Assembly (NCBI RefSeq): GCF_001039355.2
Contig: NW_019774147.1
Coordinates: forward strand, 325,036 to 353,608
DNA from: Lingula anatina
Taxonomy: Eukaryota > Brachiopoda > Lingulata > Lingulida > Lingulidae
Reading direction: 5' to 3'
Length of the DNA stretch: 28,573 bases
The position numbers and the translations under genes were made by a program. The notes beneath the pieces are model-generated. The model saw nothing but the letters and a program-made list of their open reading frames with translations. It did no database searches and was not told the DNA's origin. This document shows, piece after piece, positions 10,101-21,100 of this stretch; position 1 is the stretch's first letter, and each line of letters begins with the position of its first letter.

Positions 10101-11053
10101 TGACAAGTCTAAGGTTTTGAGTGGTTTAACCATTTTTTTGTACACATTTCTTTTGTAGAAAATACATTCCAAGGCTTTATCAGACGGGCTTCAAGTTTGT
10201 ATGGAATTTGCAAACAGGTATGAGTGCCCTGATGAAAGTGAAGATGTGTGATATTAATTTAAATCCTGCTTGTATTATTTAAAAGAGATTATATCCTGCT
10301 TGTCTTGATGAAGGAGGAGAGAAAAAGTTAAATTCAAGTAAAATTTATATACATGTATGCGCTGTATTAGCTCACATTTCATCATTATCAAATGTTGATT
10401 ATCTCAGGTTCCTACAACACTGTGTGTATTGATGACTTAGAGGATATAGACCAAACACAGCTGTACAGGTAAAGTAGCCTGTTTTAATCCATATTGCCCT
10501 TTGTTTCTTTCTTCTCACTAAGATATCCAAGTCATCACAAGCCATGAAGAAAATTAAAGAGTTTGTAAACAAGTTCCCCAAAAATAAGTTAAAAAAATAA
10601 CTTTTTACTAGCAGTGCATCTATTCAAATTGTAATTTTTATGGCAGACAGTGGTTTAAGATTGTATGGTGATTTTTAGGAGAGCTTGGAACCCAGGCCAC
10701 GAGTCGAGTATGAGGATCCAGAGACAATTCTTGGTGCCACAGTGCTACAGTAGGAGTGTCCATGTCATGACAAATGAGGCAGTCTTCAAAGGTATTGACT
10801 AAAGATGTTGTATTAAGCCACAATACTACAGTAAGAGTGATTTAAATGTGGTTATAATAGGATATGTGAAGATCTGCTTTTAATGTCACACTTTAATGAG
10901 TGTCTTTAATGTCACTTTAATGAGAGTCTTTCTGCTCTCTCTCTCCCTCTTTTTTGTATTTATATATGTATAATTCCTTATTCAGGTCAATCTTTGAAGA
11001 TGCTGTTGGACCCACAGAACTATGTTGCAATTCTATTAGGAACTCGTCCTTGA
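4153..11053 (+). CDS. DCAF15: DDB1- and CUL4-associated factor 15 (DCAF15) orthologue, 13 exons
   Basis: DCAF15 is a substrate receptor that docks on DDB1 in CUL4 ubiquitin ligases. Exons: 4153-4275, 5914-6032, 6922-7066, 7323-7429, 7611-7714, 7939-9081, 9291-9385, 9593-9718, 9852-9943, 10159-10217, 10408-10468, 10679-10791, 10986-11053. All junctions are GT-AG and keep frame, giving 784 residues against about 600 in human. Matches to recalled human DCAF15 include GHVFLGFTKDGQYVLSYT (81-98), CLVHGFAVHTKY (213-224), EWGQRYIAFTDYDMQILEVC (637-656) and the ending MTNEAVFKGQSLK (755-767). A likely zinc site is Cys189, Cys192, Cys213 and His216. The large exon 6 encodes a Ser/Pro-rich, probably disordered stretch (about 265-560) with many SP motifs, accounting for most of the extra length. 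The first two exons are least conserved, so the start at 4153 is less sure than the rest; the ATG opening exon 2 is an alternative. Confidence 0.9.
4551..5219. mobile_element. DNA transposon remnant with 32-bp terminal inverted repeats, in DCAF15 intron 1
   Basis: The ends 4551-4582 and 5188-5219 are inverted repeats, identical for 24 bases (TTTCACGAAGCAGTAGTTAG and on) and diverged only in the outer G/C run. A second inner pair shares TTTCACGAAGC at 4620-4630 and its reverse complement at 5129-5139. The interior has two overlapping broken frames (4783-5007, and 4932-5123 in another frame) with basic, Trp-containing peptides such as RRQRRLQCFHERQNLLEY. They faintly recall the N-terminus of Harbinger-type transposases, but I cannot confirm this. 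The target duplication is ambiguous: CCAG occurs at both edges. It is probably an internally deleted, inactive copy. Confidence 0.65.
6197..6865. mobile_element. TIR DNA transposon derivative with 8-bp TSD, carrying a helicase fragment
   Basis: The arms 6197-6273 and 6791-6865 are inverted repeats of about 75 bases with a single substitution plus a two-base difference at the outer tip (TCACCCTGAGC against TCCCTGAGC). AGGTAAAC lies directly outside both ends (6189-6196 and 6866-6873), an 8-bp target duplication. The near-identity of the arms suggests a recent insertion. The interior has a perfect 11-bp-arm palindrome at 6327-6349, CCAAT-like motifs near 6303 and 6352, and the start of a helicase-like frame. 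It lies in DCAF15 intron 2, 49 bases before exon 3. It is non-autonomous as seen. Confidence 0.85.
6478..6699 (+). pseudogene. RecQ-like helicase N-terminal fragment inside the TIR element
   Basis: From the ATG at 6544 the frame reads SISELKPEQFEALHHYLL and then VFCVLPTGYGKSLIL before a stop at 6697-6699. This resembles the RecQ-family motif 0 region (a Gln-containing motif just upstream) and the Walker A loop (consensus PTGxGKS). Another ATG at 6478 is in the same frame but separated by two stops (6508-6513), possibly a former intron or decay. All later helicase motifs are missing, so it cannot be an active enzyme. Its position between TIRs suggests it is the leftover 5' end of a gene carried by the parent transposon, not a host gene. 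Confidence 0.7.
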
Positions 11054-11409
11054 ACAGTTTGATCTGTTTGCACTCTTTTCTTTTTTTTGTTTTGACTACC
11101 ACTGGTTATATACAGACACTGTATTTGAACAGAAACACTGACCACTGGTGTTAAGACAAGTTAACAATTTATGCCAAAAGTTCAGCTTGTTGGAACATTG
11201 ATATATTGCATGAACCTTATTCCTATTACAGCTGGACTAGATTTATAAATACTACTTAGAGTCACTTTTGCAGATTCAATTTCATGAAATAATCAGATCT
11301 TGAATTATTAACTTTGAAATCATTCATTTCTGCAGTTAGAACAGTTCCTGATTCTGATAAAATAATTTGAGGATATAGCTGGTCATATATGAACAGCAAT
11401 TTTTTTCAG

Positions 11410-12677
11410 ATTGTCTCAAATACATCTTGTATGTGTTGCTACAGGGCATGAGCAGTTTATTTCAGAATTGTCCTCAGAAAACACCAGTGATGTAACCAAA
11501 AGGATAAAAAAAAACTTTTTTTGAGAAAAAGTGTGAATTTAGCCTTCTGCATATCAGAAAGTTATGTCTTATTTTTTCATTTATGTTTCCTACACTATTA
11601 TTTTAATTAGGCTTAATTTTGTTCCTTTTCCAAATCTAGTTTTAAAAGTTCCAGCAGTAATTACAAGTTTTTTATTTGTTATAGATGTAGATTTAACATT
11701 TTCAAGCAGTGTAGTTCGGAGGATATAAAACTAGCAACAACAATCACAATCAGCTATTGTAAGTGGAAATATAACAATTGACTTAAGGATAAAGAAAGTG
11801 TTGGGGTAGATGTTAGTTTTTCATATGACAGTGTTGATATTAAGTTTATTAAAATTTAATCAAATCAAATTTTTAAGTTTTTACTTCATACCAAGGTGGA
11901 ACAAGTCAGCTGAAGCTGACAAAATACTCAGTGCTGCAGTCTACCTTCAATACCAATCTGTACACTCAAGTGCTAATCCTGAGTAAGCACCAAATAAAAG
12001 TGACAAAAAAATTATACCATAACATCTACCTTCTTCAGAAAATGTAGCAATTTGCTAATACAAATGTACATGTCCATAATACTGAAAGAAGCCTCTTCCT
12101 GTTTATTCAGTTGACTGCTCAGAAATTGGCCTCCTAGCTCTACTCGAGAGCTTTGAAGTTACATATGAAGTCAAAATTTTGGCACTAAACCTGACTAAAT
12201 TTCACAATATAGTTTCAAATAACTTGAAAATATACCAAAGAGCATCACCTCAGATTTCTCAAAGAAAAAAATGTATTTGAACAGAGAATTCCCGTTTTAT
12301 TTCTGTGCATTCGCAGCAGTAATGAATCTCACATTACTACCCCATTTGGACTTTTACAAACTGGAGGGATGGATAGGTCAAGATAACAACCAGAAATTTG
12401 AAGAAGATGCAGCTTCAACGTAATGCTTTATCCCTTGAAACATCATTTTCAATTGAGTTTGGCTAGTTTAGGTTAAACATTCTGAAGGTTTTTTTTTCAA
12501 CCATGAATTATGATCCATACATATATACACCAGTTGTCTACATAAAAGCATCATAGGTAAGTCTTGCTAGTTTGAAGGAATACAGGACTGCTGTTTTTCA
12601 GGCCTCCTAATTGTAACATTGCAGTACTTGGCAATGCAGGGAAACATGTCACCCAGAACAGGACTTCTAAAAATTAA
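11410..12677 (+). CDS. Candidate five-exon unrecognised coding unit (low confidence)
   Basis: Five open segments bounded by plausible splice sites join in a single frame: 11410-11491, 11685-11758, 11896-11982, 12317-12419 and 12602-12677 (TAA 12675-12677). Phases match at all four junctions. The third has a weak acceptor (CCAAG), and the first donor (GTAACC) and fourth donor (GTAATG) are mediocre. Peptide pieces include CLKYILYVLLQGMSSLFQNC, LTKYSVLQSTFNTNLYTQVL and MNLTLLPHLDFYKLEGWIGQ. From the ATG at 11448 this gives 127 residues. The first exon starts in phase 1, which also fits the end of DCAF15 exon 12, so an alternative DCAF15 C-terminus is possible. No family was recognised, and chance open frames remain a real alternative. 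Confidence 0.35.
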
Positions 12678-13278
12678 TTGAAAAAATATCCATTAGGTCC
12701 ATTTCCAGCAAAAATTGAGGCAAACAGATTATCCTTTTTAGTTGTTAAAAGAGATGCTAAAAAAATAATTAATTTAACTGTGAGCTAAGTGGCATCAAGA
12801 AATGTGCAACACTGCTACCAGGGAGATTTACAATATTGCAGCATGTTCAGTTCCATGTCCATTCGCCTGAAGAGTTTACTTCAGTCATAAATAGTTTGGC
12901 TAGTAATTTAGTACTAAGAGTAATTTAATTCACATGCCAAATCATTTAGCCCTTCAGTCATGAGACTGACCATCATAAACATTTTTTTAACATACAGACT
13001 GTGTGTATGTATATTCTTACCACAGGGCCTCCATGTTGTCACACTTGCTGTCCTAAAGTAAACCATATTTTTGTTTTACTCTAACCTTAAAGAGTAGCAT
13101 TGTTTGTTTAAAAAGGTTATTTTTGAAAATCAACATGAACTGATTACTTTTACAAAAGTGATTGTCTTTTCTTTTTTCCATGTTTTGGGGCATTGGCTGC
13201 TGTCAGACAAATGTCCTCAAAATACGTGAAAAAAATCAGGTCTGCACTCGCTGCATGAGTGACACATTATTATATAAA

Positions 13279-13391
13279 CATTACAGCAATAGGTGCAAAT
13301 TATCATTTGCAGCTAATTTTCTATAAAAGACCATCACATATTTTGCAGAAACTGCAGTTAATGAACAATCAATTACTCAAAAATGAGCAAA

Positions 13392-13461
<70 letters not shown>

Positions 13462-14200
13462 TGGTTCAGCTGGGTACATTCAGGAGATGCTAGTTTCCTC
13501 TGTAACTGCACCTACAAGTTAAACGTTTCATTGTGTATGGACCCAAAAAGTTGACTTCATTAATCAGTATTGGTTAGCAACATAATATATAGAAGCAAGG
13601 AGTTACAACTGTTGAAACTCCCTGATAGAAGTGACAGATGATAGGACGCCTGTTTTAAAGAGTCGTCACACAAGACAAAAGCATTGTTTTTAGAAACAGT
13701 TATAGATTTAGTTGTAGCCTTTTATTCACATTCAATATTCTTTAATATTCCTGACACCAGAATGACCTTCATGAAAATTTATAATGTCATTATCATAATT
13801 CCCCATCAAACACACAGAAAAATTTTAACACATAATTAAACATAACAGTAATAGATGCAAATTATCATTTGCGGACAATTTTCTATTGAAGACCACCGTC
13901 AGAGATTTCTCAGAAACTGTGCAGTTAATGAGCAAACAGTGAATCTGGAATTAGCACACACGTAGTTCATGATAAACCTCTGTAACTGATGAAATGGTTG
14001 TGTATTACATGTAGCCTGAAAAGTTAACTACAAGACTTAATAGTTAAGACCAACAAGATTCAATTCTTGTTTTAAAGAGTGGTCACATAACACAAACACC
14101 AAAATATTTTTAGATCTGGTTACTGTCTTCAACTCGAGTTCAAAATTATTTTACATTTCAGTCACCACAATGACCTCCATACACTTTATTTTATTATATA
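13279..14200. repeat. Two diverged tandem copies of a ~400-560 bp block
   Basis: Landmarks recur in the same order: GCAAATTATCATTTGC at 13295 and 13857, CAGTTAATGA near 13354 and 13921, TGTTTTAAAGAG at 13651 and 14068, and AATGACCT at 13761 and 14169. The first copy is longer because it contains the AT microsatellite. A third fragment with the same opening (ACACACNGAAAAAT, then ATGCCATTTGCA) lies at about 15001-15062. No coding potential is seen. Confidence 0.55.
13395..13458. repeat. (AT)n microsatellite
   Basis: An uninterrupted AT dinucleotide run of 64 bases. It produces a spurious Tyr-Ile repeat reading frame. Confidence 0.97.
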
Positions 14201-15447
14201 CATTGTTCAATAGAATTTCACATTATTTACATTCAAAATACAAAAACAAATTAACGAGTTTTCACAAATTGCACATTAAAAATCTAAGGATCCTTTTTTG
14301 TCAAGCCTGCACCATGATATGAGATCATATAATTACCCTGTCTTATAAAAACATCTTAATATATATCTGCTTAGGGTTTCAACAATACATACCTTTTAGA
14401 TATCTTGTCCAGCCCAATTTATTTTACATCAAATATAAAAATTAAAAGGCATTATTATAATAACAAAATGGACTTATAAATTTCTTTTTATTCCAGCAGG
14501 CAAAAACAAGAGTTATTCCCAAAGGTCTTGAAGAAATTACTGTTATTTGAATCGCATGCAAATTCCAGCACATGCATAATCTGATGAGGCCCAAATTTGG
14601 TGATTGAATAAAAGATAAAACAAGGTTAATGCAAGGCTTATCAAGCAAATACTTGAAAAGTGAAGTCCAGTTAAAGAAAAATTAAACAATGTAACCATAG
14701 TGACAAAGAGAGAGCAACATTTAACCATTGCTACATATCTGAATTTTTGAAACCACTTTAGCTATAAAGTGCATGTATTGAAAACGTTTGGCATAAAAGT
14801 AACACTGTTCAGTAGACCACTACCTTTTGATGAGCCCCTTATTTCATGACACACAGTCAACTGTAATATTCAAAAGCACTTATCTTTCATGCATTTTTCT
14901 CATGCACTATTGTTGACATAGCAACAGATTATCACTGTTGCTGAGACTTTCTATATTTTGAAACAATGCAAATCAAGAAAATGAGCAGATTCCCCATTTC
15001 ACACACCGAAAAATACATTTTCACATGAACATCACAGCAGCAGGTGAAAAATGCCATTTGCACCTATTGTTTCAACTTTGCTGTAACTGCAACATGTGCT
15101 TTATGTCAGAGTAGGTCAAAGTATTGACAATGTGTGTAGAGAGATGTCTTCACCTATCATATGACTTGCCCTACAGGTAAATATTCAAACTCTGCCCTGA
15201 CATTTCATTCAGTTCAGCGACATGGTCTCCCTCGTCCATGTCGTTTTACGTTTTTAGTTTTCAGAAGTTTTCACTAATTTTCATAAGTGTGTCTCCACTT
15301 TTCTCCAGTTAACAGAATTTAGCGAAATACAATATATGCATTTCAAGGGTTACGGTATGGTCATCGCAACATTTGCTATTAAATGAAACATCAATCAAGA
15401 ACAAGTTAATATCACACAACAAGTACAAGTTAATTTGGTCCTGATAT

Positions 15448-18093
15448 CTAGTCTTCCTCTTTCTTGGTCTCTTGCTCTGTGTTCTGTATCAGTGGAATGG
15501 CATCTTCCCATGCTTTTAATGACTGTAAAAAGAATAATATCATTTCTTTATGCTTTTAATCATCTGCTTTCCTGTCCATGCATGTAACGAATGCCAGTCG
15601 CACTATTTTCTTTGTTCACATAATGAGATATAAGTAATTTCTAAAAAAAAATGTGAGAAAAAATATTGTTTGAAATTTAAAAATGAACAACTGAAAGTCA
15701 GTGGTGTTTTTTCCCAAATACAGAAACAACACAAAAGCTATTCCATCACAATCCCACATTATTTTCCCATAAATATGAATGCAACAAGTACCAGATCGAA
15801 CAAAACATCTCAAATTAGCAATGCAGTTAGTTGTTCACCTTTTCATAGAAGCTAATCTGTTTGTCAGCCATTTTGATAAAGAGGTCTCTGAAATCTTTCC
15901 TCTTGAACTTGTGCCACCTCTCCATGTCTGCCTTCAGGTCCGAGTCTGCACACACTGTACGGTCATTCAGTCGCTCCACCTCTTTGGCAAGCTATTCAAT
16001 AAATTTTTTACAATCATAAACTTCGATTTTTCATTTTGGAAAAAATGTGGTTTATTAGTTAATATGTATACTCAAGATGACAACAAAGTTAAATTGAAAT
16101 CTTGAAAATTGAAGTTGTCAAAACAATATCAAGCATGGCACCCATATGTAAGGTAATACAATAAAATCATTTGCTCTCACATCATATCATATCTGCTGGC
16201 CTATCAACAAGCTCACCATTTTGTTTTGTTCGCCACACTGTCAGTATAAGGTTAAATGCATGAGTGTAAAATTCCATGCAGAAATTGTGATTGGGAGAAA
16301 AGCAATGCATTTGTACCTGCTGACAGTGTGCATTATGATGATATGTTTAAGTATGTAGTCTATATAAATAATACTAGAAAATCTACCAACTAGTTTTTGG
16401 GGTAGGTATAGAATAATATTTACACACACACAAAGCAGGGTGTGCAAGTAACTTGTAAAGTAACCATACTGCAAAAGTGTAAACTTGGCTGAAATATCAG
16501 AAATAAGATATGCAGAAAAAAACTGTAAAATTAATGTAATTGTGCCATTCCCCTTTTAAATATGGCAATTTGTGCAACTCATCTGGAGTGCTCAATTGAA
16601 AAATAAATGACTGCAAAAACGCCTTAAATCCTGGCCAATCAATCAACAATGTAAATCAATAGATCATGATTTAAGACGACCAAGTACCTCCTCTATTTGC
16701 TGTTCCAGTTTCTCTCTTTTCCCTTGTTTTACTTCAGAGGGGTCTTTCCCAAGAAGAGAGCCAAAGGAAAAAGATGGGTCTGATATCTTAACCTACAAAA
16801 TAAATTATCACCAATACTACCAAGGGCCATGCATATACATACCTCAGAAAGGTCAGTTTTCTGCAGCATTAAAAAAACAGAGATGAATGTTTAACATCAA
16901 TGATTTTTCCCCACATTCACAGAAAATAACAAGTAAGTGCATTTATTAGTGTAAGTGAATCAAATGATGATTAATGTAAATCCTCACCAACTTCAGTGCA
17001 CAGATAAAGCCCCCTAATGAAAATAGTATTTTTTGCTACACAACAAAGATTGAGAACTTCCTACAATGTTTATAATGTGCAGGGGCATATAGTGACAGTG
17101 TCATTCAAAGTATTTATTTTCACTTATTCATATTCGTGCTTTATGCTCCTTGTCAAATAAAATAATGCCCACATTATCTATGCAATGAATAAAGCATTAA
17201 GATGGGCAATAAGTTTTTCAACTCAATAAATCCTACTCATACTTCTGATCAGTCACACTGTTCTTACTAAAACACCAAAACTAAAAGCACTTCACACCTG
17301 GTCATCACAAAAAGTGAGTTGTCAATATATATGTATGTGTAGCTATTTATATCCACAAAACATAATATGCAAACAAACAAACAAATAAATAAATAATGAA
17401 TACATGAACAATTAAATAAAAAACAAATAAATAAAAATAATAAACAAACAAGCAAACTACAATGAAATAACAATAAATGTGCTGCACAACATTAATACCC
17501 ACAGCTTCTTTTTCATCCTTTTTTTTCTGTAGTTCCTCTGCAGCTAGTTCATACTCCATCTGCATGGCATCCCGTCTCCTTAACACTGCTTTCACTGCCT
17601 CTACATACAGAATGTACTCCTTTAGAGACTGGCCAAATTCTCCTTCAGTTTCACTGATCTGGAACATGCAATACAGAATTTTGCTTTGTGAAATTTATAT
17701 TTGTTGTTTTTACATTGCGTTCCTGCCACTGCTATGTTTTTTTTTTGTTACATCTGTAACTAATCAGCATAAGTATTCTGCTACATAAGTTGTAACATAG
17801 ATGCAACTTTTATATTCAAAGATTATCTTTGTTATTAACTATTAAATCCTCATAATCTAAAACTTCTTAAATCAAAAAGTAAATATTTCAGTGTCTGAAA
17901 GAAACTTAGTGAAGCATGATAAGAATGTTTAGGGTAAGGTGTGAAGAATATTTCAAATGTTAAATCTTTTATTTTCTGGAACAAGGTGAATCACTGGCTT
18001 GTAAACAAGGGTACAAAGTCAGCAGGAGAAATACTGATAATGGCATAATGCAAAAGTTTTTTTAATCACATGCAGTTGTACATCCCCCATCAA

Positions 18094-18147
<54 letters not shown>

Positions 18148-21100
18148 ATATGTTTCAGTCCAAATTATTTCAATCCACCCCCCCCCCTCCCACACAAGTG
18201 ATGCAGTAATTGAAAATTCTCACGTGCTCTAGAGACAGGCCTTGTCCCAAATGTGTAAGAACCTGCAAATTGAAAAAGCACCCACATTCCAATATAACCA
18301 AAAGGAAATAAGAGCTGGAACTCCCCTTATACAAAACATTTTGACAATCAAAAATTAAAAACAAAATTTAAATAAAATTATTTCAAAGTAGCGATGACAA
18401 ATGACAGACCAATACTGCATTGCAATATGAAAAAGAAAAGCTGTACATGCAGACATACAGCCAGACAGACTGCAGTGGAGAGCTTTGTCAAACAACTTCT
18501 GACAAAAAATGTTGTCACAACTCAAAAAAGATTAGTTGTTCCCTGGAATGCATCAAATTTAGAAACTTTTTATGTACCTGGTAACGTATCTTTACGGTAA
18601 TATCTACCTACAGATCCAAAGACAGGTAAATCCTGTATATAATGTTAAAATAATACCTACAGTCTTTATGTGATAAATCTGATAACAAGCTATACAACAC
18701 CATGGATATTAACATATACCTACACTGCATTACAAGAAATCTAAATGAAAAGGCACACAACAACATACTCACATACTGCAGAACTAGATGAAATGGTGAA
18801 GACTTACCGACTCCTGTACTGCATTACAACAGGTCTCTATGGAATGTGCCACAGCTGTCAGTGCTGTGGAGAGCTCATCCTCAGAATTAGACCAAAGTGT
18901 AAATACTGGACCTATCTCATTCAGCTCGGTGACATATTCTGTTAAAAAACAATTCATAAAAGATGTAAGATAAGAACAAAGATAAAAAATCTCAATGTAT
19001 GCAGTGCCCATTATAAGCAAATAAATATTATCGTCACCTCAAGCTTATTGGTTTAGAGATCCCACCTAACCCTCACTCACCCATTTGTTCTTTGACTAAT
19101 CTCTGCTGAATTCTGTCCATGGTGCCAAGTTTCTCACCAAATGTCTGAATGTATTCCTGTAACATAGTAAACTCCGGGCTGCGGTTCTTCATCATATATG
19201 ATGCACTTAAATTACGAAGGGAATCTGCAGTTCGACTGATAAATCCTGAACCTTGTTTTTTATATGCTTGGAATTCCTGTTAAAAAAAAAAAAAAACTTA
19301 CAAACATGAACCCCACACTTCTTTCTTGTGAGCATGAAATTCCTTAAGTGATGAAAATCAACAAGTGTTGCATATTGAGCCACTTTATGCAAACTACTCT
19401 CTGTAATACGATGATACAGCTAATATGCAAAATACTTAATCCTAACAATTAAAGAATCACAGCATTATTGGGTTAAACACATAAAAAATAGTACTTACAA
19501 ACTGTTTTGCAGTTAAAAAAACTTTGAGATGCTCATTAAACGACAGCACTGGGTGATCTTCTAGTCGACTCATGAACTTCTGCAAGGCCTTCTCTCTGTT
19601 TTTGAGAAATTCTGGGCTAAATCTGTCCAGCCTGCGAAGACTGTGTTTTTCTGGTAATGGCTGCATAAACACAAAATATTAAACAAAATGATTATATAAT
19701 TACTTGTAAAATTATGTTGGTTAGTGCAAATGATACAAAGAATGCACTGTAAATATGCATTGAAGTTATCTTTTGTACTACAACATAATGAATCACCAAT
19801 ACATATAATTGTAAGTGTCACTTATCTCAAAGCAAAATATTTGACTTTGAAAAGATCTGTATTCACATTAAATGAAATTTAAGGACAGTATTACCGGTAT
19901 AAGATGTGAAGGCTGAGTTTCTTCCAGACGTTGTCGTAACCAAAGGAAATCATTGTAGCGTCTTCTCACACTGTACTCGTGATTGTCAAAGTCACACCTT
20001 GTGGTCTACAAGATTGAATACAATTTATTTAAAAAAAATAATAATAATAAAAAAATAAAAAGCCAGCAAATCTGGCAGTTAATGCTTAAAATAACAGACG
20101 CAGTGACTTCAAAACAGTCTAAAAATGATGAACAACCATTTTAACAATGACGAAGCACAAAATATTTTTGATCAGTTTTGACACACTATAAGATAAAGAT
20201 TAAAGGGATAATAACTCTTTGTACAAAGTCTATATTTTACAATAAAAACATTGTGAATAACTCATAGAAATATAATATATTCTGTTTTACGACAAAAACA
20301 GGAGTTATAGCCATTATTCTGATATCTGAGCTTGTCTTCAGACCACGTGACCTCCATTGATGCCTATACTCTGTTATAATCTCTTAAGAGATTTTAACAA
20401 AAAAACAAACTTTTTAGATAAAAACCAGGGACTAACTTTGAATGTAAAAATGAATTCATTAAAGCAATAATAACTCTTCCTTTGAGATTCAAAATTCCGC
20501 ATGAAATACACTTTAAACAACGCATGGACATATATTCTATCGTATTTTACCACTAAAACGGCCGTTATTGGAGTAAAACTAAAATCTGTGCTTGTCAATG
20601 GGGCTTTCAATGCCATTTTTCCCAGTCATCAAGGCATTCGTTGCTAATGACGTAATGGTGTCACGCGGATTCTCGCGTTCATTCGAGACCAAAATAACAT
20701 GGCGCCAAACACATTAATGCGGACGCAGACGTAAGTTGCGAGTTTTTGTACAGTGCGTTGGATAACGAAAAGCCCAGAATGGCACACATTGTGGATATAA
20801 ATGCATTTTTAACAAAAAGACGAATATATCTCATGAATCTTATATAGTGTTGTTGTTGTCTGCTTTTCCCGCGGTTTTAAGTAGGTCACCAGTGACTTTG
20901 CAATGTCAGAGAGAGCTCCATCAGTTAAAATCTCTTAAGAGATTTTAACAAAAAACCGTACGTTTAGGAAAAAAAACCTGGATTAAGTTTGAATGCAGGA
21001 ATGGGGTCGTTGACCATTGGTAAGTACGGGAAAATTGCCGTTTTTTCCAGGAAAATCCAATTTTTTGCCAAAACGAAGAGTTATTATGACTTTAACCATT

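Larger units (their letters stand above)
12678..15447. other. Noncoding interval between convergent genes
   Basis: No exon is supported here. It should include the 3' UTR of the sorting nexin gene; possible minus-strand AATAAA signals (TTTATT on +) occur at 14418-14423 and 14488-14493. The rest is a dinucleotide repeat and three diverged copies of one sequence block, described separately. Confidence 0.5.

Noticed and set aside
10679-10770. Frame of exon 12 ending in a stop at 10768-10770 (ESLEPRPRVEYEDPET...)
   Set aside because: The alternative frame gives AWNPGHESSM and later SVHVMTNEAVFKG, matching the conserved DCAF15 end, and agrees with the phase of exon 11.
13259-13522. 87-codon open frame with a long Tyr-Ile repeat
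   Set aside because: It is open only because the AT microsatellite has no stops; flanking sequence has no coding character.
15779-16105. 108-codon + strand open frame
   Set aside because: It lies antisense to the sorting nexin exon 15839-15991, which has homology and splice sites on the minus strand.
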